Of a stretch of 20,658 nucleotides of DNA, positions 15,067 through 20,658 are shown in pieces. The stretch is from an uncultured Lachnospiraceae bacterium (GTDB lineage: Bacteria > Bacillota_A > Clostridia > Lachnospirales > Lachnospiraceae): positions 1-20,658 of the forward strand of contig CACZHN010000013.1 of NCBI GenBank assembly GCA_902780985.1, given 5' to 3'. The position numbers and the translations under genes are program-made. Within the stretch, counting starts at the first letter, position 1, and each line of letters begins with the position of its first letter. The notes under the pieces are model-generated. The model ran no database searches. It saw only the letters and a list, made by a program, of their open reading frames with translations, and was not told the DNA's origin.

Positions 15067-16602
15067 TTACCTATTTCCCCTCTCATAAACCACACTGCCG
15101 TCTATGGCATTCAGATAAAGGGTATAAATCTGATAATTCGGCCCGTATCCCGTAAAATCCCATACAGGAATTATCGAATACTCTTCAGGATCATCCACGG
15201 ATTTTACCGCTGCATAGCATATCCCCATATCTGTAAAACTGATACTTTTGAGCATCATATTCGATAATTCATCACTTTCGGTTATGGCTTTTTTAAGGCT
15301 TGCCATCAGATTATCAAATTCCAGAAAATCCGTTGAAACCGTCAATATATCCGTAGTAAGGTATTTCCAGGAATAAGAAAATCCCACTATTCCTTCGCTG
15401 GATATATCCACATATCCGTGACTGCTGTCAGAGCCGAATTCCCGCTCAATATCCCTGACATAAATACCCTCAAGCAGTACGCGGTATCCATCTCTTACCG
15501 AAATATTATAGTCTATATTAGGAAAATTATTATGGGCTGAATACACCAGTTCTACTCTGGCATTTTCCTTCTCCTCTTCACTTTTTTCCTTAACATGAAC
15601 GAACTCATCTTCCGAATCCTCATATAATTCCGTACTGTAGTATGCATCACTTGCTGCGGCTGTAGTCATGCCTCCTGCGTCGCTTAATCCCAGATCGTCT
15701 TCCAGAAACACTGCCGCTCTTTCTTCAAGATTTTCATTTGTCAGATCTTTGCACTTATTCGGACTGTCGGCCATATTCCGGGCTATATCGAGTTCATACC
15801 CGTTAGTACTATCCACCACGAACAGCTCACCGTCTTCCTGAATGTATCCCACATGTTTATTTTGCATGATAAAATTTCCTACAGAAAATGTATTTCCTGC
15901 CGGAAGGCTGAAATATGCCGGATCGTATGGTGTTACATAGCTGAGAGTTGCGTCCCCGCACATTTCTCCCGGATTCTTCGGAAACATTTTCATCTCGGCT
16001 CTTTCGGTTTCTTCATCGTAGGTTACCACCAGATAATACTCATGTCCCTCATATGTTCCCTCGTAGGAGTATGAAATCTTATTCTCGGTACTTTCCTCAG
16101 CAAAGGCGTATTCTTTAAATTTTTCAGGCATTTCCTCCTCAGAATATCCCATCGCATTCTGATCATATCCCGGATCCCATACTACGCGGTTTTCTGTAGA
16201 TTTCGGTGTTTCATCCAACTGCACCGCCGTATCACCGAAAAGATTCTTTGCATATCTTTCCGCATCCAGATTTGCGGCATTTACTTTTTTCGCACTAAGT
16301 ACCGGATATATCTCACTGAGCTCAAGATATGAATGCATCTTCTCGCCCGAAATATTTATCGATATATTTGTACTTCCGTTTGTGAAATCATCCTTATACG
16401 TCTTTGCTTCCGCATCTATGGCTATATCAGACTTGTTGCTTTCTATTTCTTTGGCTAATTCAGGATCGATTTCCTCATCTGACATTCCGCTCCCGGTAAT
16501 AACCTCTCCGTTACCGTAATCATCTATTTTATCTTCACCGCCGCATCCGGCAAGTGACATTATCATAGCAGCAGAAAGAATTATTCCCGTAATCTTTCTC
16601 AT
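15067..16602 (-). CDS. Lipoprotein of the tandem paralogous family, copy 2
   Basis: This 511-aa lipoprotein (lipobox SLAGC, Cys20) is closely related to the copy upstream. The two share long stretches such as KNLFGDTAVQLDETPK, AEMKMFP, YVTPYDPAYF, HVGYI, SPNKC versus NPNKC, VRDGYRV, SSEGIVGFSYSWKY and the C-terminal NAIDGSVV. Between about residues 295 and 345 it has its own acidic insert, rich in Glu, Asp, Lys and Ser. The ATG at 16600-16602 overlaps the upstream stop codon in TGATG, which points to coupled translation. A GTG one codon earlier (16605) is in frame, but I prefer the ATG. The site GGAGGAG lies 8 bases upstream. Function is unknown. The tandem arrangement suggests proteins that work together or recognise different versions of one ligand. 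Confidence 0.88.
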   Translation of the reverse strand: MRKITGIILSAAMIMSLAGCGGEDKIDDYGNGEVITGSGMSDEEIDPELAKEIESNKSDIAIDAEAKTYKDDFTNGSTNISINISGEKMHSYLELSEIYPVLSAKKVNAANLDAERYAKNLFGDTAVQLDETPKSTENRVVWDPGYDQNAMGYSEEEMPEKFKEYAFAEESTENKISYSYEGTYEGHEYYLVVTYDEETERAEMKMFPKNPGEMCGDATLSYVTPYDPAYFSLPAGNTFSVGNFIMQNKHVGYIQEDGELFVVDSTNGYELDIARNMADSPNKCKDLTNENLEERAAVFLEDDLGLSDAGGMTTAAASDAYYSTELYEDSEDEFVHVKEKSEEEKENARVELVYSAHNNFPNIDYNISVRDGYRVLLEGIYVRDIEREFGSDSSHGYVDISSEGIVGFSYSWKYLTTDILTVSTDFLEFDNLMASLKKAITESDELSNMMLKSISFTDMGICYAAVKSVDDPEEYSIIPVWDFTGYGPNYQIYTLYLNAIDGSVVYERGNR

Positions 16603-18113
16603 CACTTTGTCTCCTCCATAACAAGACTTCCGTCAATGGCATTTATATATGCCGTATATGCATAACTACCGTCGTTGTTGTATCCGTCAAATACCCAGGA
16701 AGGAATAAATCCATACTCATCGGAATTATCCGACGACTGTACGGCTACATATTCCATACGAAAATCACTAAACTTAAGATTGCTTGTACGAGTATTTGCT
16801 ATTTCCGTGCTGTCCGAGATTGCTTTTTCGAACCCCTGCATAAGGTTCTCAAAATCCAGAAGAGATGTATCATCGGAAATAACTTCTGTATTTCCGTATT
16901 TCCAGATATAATCAAATCCCACTATCCCTTTACTTGATATGTCTACATATCCTTCACAAAGGCTTGCGCCGAAACCATTCGTATCCTCATCCTTAAAGAA
17001 TATTCCCTGTACTTTGACGCGGTATCCGTCTCTGACAGATGTATTGTAATCTATCTCCGGGAAGTTATTATGTGTTGAAAAAACAAGCTCTATATTATTC
17101 GCTTTATCATCTTTTTCCGACTCGTTTTCCTCCGATAACTCTTCATCGGACTTATCATCCTCCAAATCCGGAAAATAATAGAATAAATCACTGGAGTTAG
17201 GGTAAATATATGTTCCTTCCACACCCATTCCAAGATCGTTTTCCAAAAATTCCAATGCATGATTTTTAAGCTGTTCATTCGTAAGACTGCATTTGTTAGG
17301 ATTTTCCTTCATGTTTTTTCTTATATCGAGTGCCGCTCCGTTGGCAGCATCCATGGCAAGCAGTTCCCCGTTTTCCAGAATATAACCCACATGTCTCGGA
17401 AACATATACATAGAACCGATGTCATATGCGCCTTCCGGTATATTGAAGTATGCCGGATCATAAGGTGTTACATAGCCGAGAGTTGTATCTTCGCAAAGGT
17501 CTCCCGGATTTACAGGAAACATCTTCATCTCTGCCATTCCTGTTTCTCTATTGAAAGATACAACCAGGTAATAATCAATACCATCATATTTTCCCTGATA
17601 GGAATAGGTTGCCTTATCACTCTTATCCTCTGAAAATGCGTATTCCTTAAAAGCTTCCATATAGTCGTAGCCTTCACTGTTTGCCGCTTCAAAGTCTTCG
17701 TCCCATACCACTACATTTTCATTGGGCTTCGGTGTCTCATCCAGCTGAACTGCCGTATCACCAAAAAGCTTCTTTGCATACTGTTCCGCATTAAGGTTCG
17801 CCTCGCTTACCTTTTCAGCGCTGAATGACTTTAATGTATAATCTGTCAAAGACTCACCTGTAACATCTATAGACACTTTCACACTGCCTACATTAAACTC
17901 ATCCTGAAACTGATATTCCTCATTTTGAATAGTAAGGCTGGAGCCTTCTTCCGATGCTTCTTCGGATGATCCTTCTAATGACTCTGTTTCCGCGATGGTG
18001 GCTCCGTTACCGTAGTCTTCAATTATTTCTGCTTTCTTACTGCCGCATCCGCTCATTGATGCTGTCATGGCTGCTGCAATTAAAACCGATGCTAAACGCT
18101 TAAAACGAATCAT
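16602..18113 (-). CDS. Lipoprotein of the tandem paralogous family, copy 1 (first gene)
   Basis: This 503-aa protein starts with a lipoprotein signal (lipobox SMSGC, Cys23) and matches copy 2 along its full length, with KKLFGDTAVQLDETPK, AEMKMFPVNPGDLC, YVTPYDPAYFNIPEG, VRDGYRVKVQG, SSKGIVGFDYIWKYGN and the end NAIDGSLVMEE. It carries an acidic low-complexity insert (mostly Asp, Glu, Ser, Lys) just before the conserved NNIELVFSTHNNFPEIDY segment, at the same place where copy 2 has a different insert. I choose the ATG at 18111-18113, since AGGGAGGA (18121-18128) lies 7 bases upstream. A longer reading with 8 more residues would put that site inside the gene. It leads an operon of three lipoproteins. 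I do not recognise a named family with confidence. Confidence 0.9.
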   Translation of the reverse strand: MIRFKRLASVLIAAAMTASMSGCGSKKAEIIEDYGNGATIAETESLEGSSEEASEEGSSLTIQNEEYQFQDEFNVGSVKVSIDVTGESLTDYTLKSFSAEKVSEANLNAEQYAKKLFGDTAVQLDETPKPNENVVVWDEDFEAANSEGYDYMEAFKEYAFSEDKSDKATYSYQGKYDGIDYYLVVSFNRETGMAEMKMFPVNPGDLCEDTTLGYVTPYDPAYFNIPEGAYDIGSMYMFPRHVGYILENGELLAMDAANGAALDIRKNMKENPNKCSLTNEQLKNHALEFLENDLGMGVEGTYIYPNSSDLFYYFPDLEDDKSDEELSEENESEKDDKANNIELVFSTHNNFPEIDYNTSVRDGYRVKVQGIFFKDEDTNGFGASLCEGYVDISSKGIVGFDYIWKYGNTEVISDDTSLLDFENLMQGFEKAISDSTEIANTRTSNLKFSDFRMEYVAVQSSDNSDEYGFIPSWVFDGYNNDGSYAYTAYINAIDGSLVMEETK

Positions 18114-18120
18114 TATGCTT

Positions 18121-18128
18121 TCCTCCCT
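18121..18128 (-). promoter_or_regulatory. Ribosome binding site of lipoprotein copy 1
   Basis: AGGGAGGA on the minus strand lies 7 bases upstream of the ATG at 18113 and decides that start over an in-frame ATG 24 bases upstream at 18137. Confidence 0.85.
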
Positions 18129-18183
18129 GAAAACCAAGTATTACCACCACGTAACTATCCTGATTTTTCGTTGTTGCGATTAC

Positions 18184-18213
18184 TATATATTACAGATGTA
18201 TCAAAAATGTAAA
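18184..18213 (-). promoter_or_regulatory. Possible promoter of the lipoprotein operon
   Basis: On the minus strand TTTACA (18208-18213) is followed after 18 bases by TATATA (18184-18189), in an AT-rich stretch about 70 bases before the gene. The -35 is good and the -10 is imperfect; a TAATAT at shorter spacing is an alternative. Confidence 0.35.
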
Positions 18214-18242
18214 TGTTTTAAAACTTTTTTGAGGACCTGAAA

Positions 18243-18307
18243 ATGACACTAGGGGACGGGGGTTAAGTAGTCAAAATGACTACTTAACCCCCGTCCCCTA
18301 GTGTCAT
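18243..18307. repeat. Perfect 31-bp-stem palindrome, REP/RAYT-like element, possibly acting as terminator
   Basis: Bases 18243-18273 and 18277-18307 are exact reverse complements with a 3-base loop (AAA). The arm begins ATGACACTAGGGGACGG, continues GGGTTAAGTAGTCA, and is much more GC-rich in its centre than the flanks. The TGACAC...GGGGACGG head recalls, from memory, REP-type palindromes moved by RAYT (Y1-HUH) transposases in Firmicutes. It begins 2 bases after the stop codon of the HD-GYP gene, and on the minus strand it is followed by TTTTC, so it may also serve as that gene's terminator. Confidence 0.85.
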
Positions 18308-18308
18308 C

Positions 18309-20384
18309 TTATTTCTCATTCAGGCTTTCCATCACTTCTTTTACCAGTTCGCTTGACTGAAGGAAGGCTTCGGCCACGTTCGGATCGAAGTGGGATCCTG
18401 CGTCTTTTTTGATTATATTCATAGCTTCTTCGAAGGAGAAAGCTTTCTTATAGCAGCGTTCCGATACCAGTGCGTCGAATACATCCGCCACTGCCATGAT
18501 CCTGGCGGAAAGAGGTATGTCTTCTCCCGATAGTCCTTCGGGATATCCTTTTCCGTTCCACTTCTCATGATGATAATGTGCTATGTTCTTTGCTTCTTCC
18601 AGATAGCCGGATTCCGGAAGTTTCTGTATGGTCTGTTCTATGATCATTGCCCCCGCAATGGTATGAGTCTTCATTATCTCAAACTCTTCATCCGTAAGCT
18701 TGCCCGGCTTATTCAGGATTGTATCCGATATGGATATCTTGCCGATATCATGCAGAGGTGCCGACCTCTCCACATCAAATACAAACTGATCCGTAAGCTT
18801 ATCCGAATAGATACCCATCTCGCGAAGCTTATCCATGATTATTCTCGTGTAAGCCGCCGTCTTTTTTACATGATCTCCCGTATTTTCATCACGGCTCTCC
18901 ACCATGTCCGCCAGCACCATGATCAGCGCATCCTGCATGCGGGATATCATTTCCGTCTTGGTATGCAGATCGTTCATATAATTTACGCTGTTCTCGGTAG
19001 TCTTCGAGAACGCCTGATACATGTTCTCAATCTCGTCACCGGTACGGATTTTCAATTTCTTGATCTGCTCTACATTTTCCTCAAGAGCTTCTTCGTTATC
19101 AAAAGCAAATGCACTGGCGCTTATGGCCATGGTATTTACCGGAAGAACGATATTGTATTCGGATACCCAGAAACCTATAGCTATAACAAGTATGAAAAAT
19201 CCCAGGAACAGTGACAGCAGTCTTACCAGAAATGCTATCTCATTGTTTTTTATGACATTCATGGAAATGTCTACCGCCGCATAACACTGACATACTCCGT
19301 TACTGTCATATACAGGCTTATAAACCGTGATAAGCCAGCCGTAGGTGTCATCCGTTATGATAGGATCTATATTCTTTCCTTCCAGAAGACTCGGTATCTG
19401 TTCGCAGAAGGATTCGTCAAAAGGAATTACGGTTCCCGGATCATCTCCCTTCAGTTCTTCCGTATCCAGATCGAATACTACATGACATCCGTCCGTCATG
19501 ATCTTATATACATATACATAATCAACGTCATGGGAATTTTCCTTTATCTGATACAGGAAATTCTCCACTTCAGTATAGCCTTCCGCAGCCTCGCCTTTTT
19601 CTATAAACTCTTCAACCCTGTCACCGTCTATTCGTTCCGCAACAAGATCCGCTACACCTTCCGCCAGTACGAAATGCTCTTCGATCGTATACTGTCTGTA
19701 AAGGATCACGCTTATGACCATTGCCACGGCTCCGATAGTTACGCAGGCTGTTACGAGAAGCGCTATGATCTTTGTTCTGAGAGAAACTATTCTGTTATTG
19801 GTTTTCTTTGCTGCCTTTACTTCATCGGATGTGAGAGGCGTCTGCAGCCATCCCTCTATCTTCAGCAGATTCTGCAGCTTCATAGGAAGGAATATCAAAA
19901 TAAGCTCAAGAATTATTACGGATACGGCCTTATCTATAAAATCATTTACTATAAATCCGAATACGGTTTTAGGAACCGGCAATTCGGTAGTATATCCTTC
20001 TCTTATCCATGTAAGAACGCCTTCGTGAATTCCTCCGATAAGCGCAATAATAACAGTCATAAGCAGCACCCACAGAGGTTTTCTCTCTTTACCCCTCATG
20101 GTAAAACGCGATGCTACGACTGCTACCAGAACATTTATAAATGCATAGTAAATTGAAGTTGTATCCTGAATTGTTTTTAAGAGATTGGTCACAAGACCGA
20201 CGATGATACCCGGAAGGTAACCGCTCATTACTGATATAATGAGGGTACCTACAGTATCAAGATAGATCGGGAGTTTAAAGAACGTAACAATCTCGGTACC
20301 GATCATATTCAGAACGATACCGATAAGACAAACAGTAACTATATGTAAGCCTCTTTTTCTTCCAGAAGTGTCACCCATGCTCAT
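18309..20384 (-). CDS. Membrane HD-GYP protein with ECF-S-like N-terminus, predicted c-di-GMP phosphodiesterase
   Basis: This 691-aa protein has about five or six N-terminal membrane segments (residues about 15-165) that include LPIYLDTVGTLIISVMSGYL and GIIVGLVTNLL, a pattern like ECF-transporter S components. A further membrane segment (about 205-230), an extracellular Cache-like region (231-380, with YGWLITVYKPVYDSNG) and another membrane segment (about 385-408) lead through a HAMP-like helical linker into an HD-GYP domain (about 485-685). The catalytic features are present: SRDENTGDH (His505), HDIGK (His545-Asp546), H575 in MKTHTIAG, HHEKWNGKGYP (605-615) and ADVFDAL. It should hydrolyse c-di-GMP. 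I choose the ATG at 20382-20384, 5 bases after GGGGG (20390-20394). A TTG at 20396 would make it 4 residues longer but would use up that site. Confidence 0.93.
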   Translation of the reverse strand: MSMGDTSGRKRGLHIVTVCLIGIVLNMIGTEIVTFFKLPIYLDTVGTLIISVMSGYLPGIIVGLVTNLLKTIQDTTSIYYAFINVLVAVVASRFTMRGKERKPLWVLLMTVIIALIGGIHEGVLTWIREGYTTELPVPKTVFGFIVNDFIDKAVSVIILELILIFLPMKLQNLLKIEGWLQTPLTSDEVKAAKKTNNRIVSLRTKIIALLVTACVTIGAVAMVISVILYRQYTIEEHFVLAEGVADLVAERIDGDRVEEFIEKGEAAEGYTEVENFLYQIKENSHDVDYVYVYKIMTDGCHVVFDLDTEELKGDDPGTVIPFDESFCEQIPSLLEGKNIDPIITDDTYGWLITVYKPVYDSNGVCQCYAAVDISMNVIKNNEIAFLVRLLSLFLGFFILVIAIGFWVSEYNIVLPVNTMAISASAFAFDNEEALEENVEQIKKLKIRTGDEIENMYQAFSKTTENSVNYMNDLHTKTEMISRMQDALIMVLADMVESRDENTGDHVKKTAAYTRIIMDKLREMGIYSDKLTDQFVFDVERSAPLHDIGKISISDTILNKPGKLTDEEFEIMKTHTIAGAMIIEQTIQKLPESGYLEEAKNIAHYHHEKWNGKGYPEGLSGEDIPLSARIMAVADVFDALVSERCYKKAFSFEEAMNIIKKDAGSHFDPNVAEAFLQSSELVKEVMESLNEK

Positions 20385-20435
20385 GTCAACCCCCAAGAAA
20401 CATAAACCAAGTAAATCCCGAAAAACTATACAACG

Positions 20436-20464
20436 ATTATATCAAATAATGTCACTGTTTTAAA
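20436..20464 (-). promoter_or_regulatory. Predicted sigma-A promoter of the HD-GYP gene
   Basis: On the minus strand a perfect TATAAT (20436-20441) is preceded by TGA, making a full extended -10, and TTTAAA (20459-20464) lies 17 bases upstream as a moderate -35. The start site would be about 45 bases before the ATG. Confidence 0.75.
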
Positions 20465-20497
20465 TCAAAATATTAACGCCTGCTAACCGCAGAACCC

Positions 20498-20658
20498 TTA
20501 CGAATCCTCTTCGATAATTGTGCTTCCCACCTTAACAAGTGCTCTCTGAAGACTGTCGCGGGATGTTCCCCAGTCAGCTGTCTTATTTCGGTAATCATGC
20601 TTATCGATGAACTGCGACACGAATTGCTCCTGCTCCTCCGTCAGACCATCGGCAATAT
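20498..20658 (-). CDS. C-terminal end of an unrecognised gene, cut by the window edge
   Basis: An open minus-strand frame enters from the right edge and ends at the TAA at 20498-20500. The visible 52 residues start IADGLTEEQEQFVSQFIDKH and end VGSTIIEEDS; they are charged and probably helical, with no membrane segment. The codon use matches the neighbours and the position upstream of the HD-GYP promoter fits a separate gene. There is too little to name a family. The first 40 or so residues look like the end of a soluble domain. The rest of the gene lies outside the window. Confidence 0.6.
   Translation of the reverse strand, partial: IADGLTEEQEQFVSQFIDKHDYRNKTADWGTSRDSLQRALVKVGSTIIEEDS

Noticed and set aside
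18130..18242. c-di-GMP riboswitch (GEMM type) in the leader of the lipoprotein operon or the HD-GYP gene
   Set aside because: I looked for the conserved GEMM core and its paired helices in these leaders and see none; the leaders are short and AT-rich.
20465..20497. Possible terminator of the partial right-edge gene (CTGC/GCAG stem, 5-base loop)
   Set aside because: The stem has only 4 bp and no clear U-run follows, so it is too weak to call.
1..20658. CRISPR arrays, tRNA or rRNA genes, phage or insertion-sequence genes
   Set aside because: No spaced direct repeats, no tRNA-like cloverleaf or rRNA sequence, and no transposase or integrase reading frame were seen. The palindrome at 18243 is the only mobile-like element.

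Overview
The window suggests a Gram-positive member of the Firmicutes, most likely a Lachnospiraceae bacterium close to Butyrivibrio or Pseudobutyrivibrio. This rests on moderate-to-low GC, strong AGGAGG-type ribosome sites, several LxGC lipoproteins (including lipoprotein versions of adaptor proteins) and a wealth of cyclic-di-GMP enzymes. The assignment is by general character, not by a database match. Nearly all of the window is coding and no gene-free stretch exceeds 300 bases.

Bases 1-8800 (minus strand) form one tightly packed export operon that reads right to left. It holds a lipoprotein adaptor (341 aa), a very large second lipoprotein adaptor that looks like two adaptor modules fused and carrying a Pro/Glu/Lys-rich insert (963 aa), a double-length FtsX/MacB-type permease (947 aa), two different MacB/LolD-type ATPases (239 and 334 aa, the second with an AbrB-like tail), and a 79-aa helical protein. 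A strong terminator at 18-53 ends it. This is a MacAB-like ABC machine in an apparently single-membrane cell, with an unusually heavy extracellular adaptor part.

Bases 8900-13478 are regulatory. A minus-strand gene encodes a protein with a degenerate GGDEF and an intact EAL domain, predicted to be a c-di-GMP phosphodiesterase, and ends at a UUCG terminator. Divergent from it is a plus-strand operon of an OmpR-type response regulator, a sensor histidine kinase and a small membrane-anchored protein of unknown function. The two promoters appear to have abutting -35 boxes and are flanked by a 10-bp inverted repeat.

Bases 13475-18113 (minus strand) hold three tandem paralogous lipoproteins of about 500 aa, convergent with the two-component operon so that the stop codons overlap. 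Upstream of them, at 18243-18307, lies a perfect 31-bp-stem hairpin that resembles a REP/RAYT-type mobile palindrome.

Bases 18309-20384 (minus strand) encode a membrane HD-GYP protein whose N-terminus resembles an ECF-transporter S component, followed by a Cache-like sensor. Its promoter has a perfect extended -10. The right edge holds the last 52 codons of a further minus-strand gene that I do not recognise.

Taken together the window looks like envelope export plus surface-lipoprotein biology with signal transduction that includes two c-di-GMP-degrading enzymes. Functional links between the transporter, the lipoproteins and the two-component system are inferred from position only.
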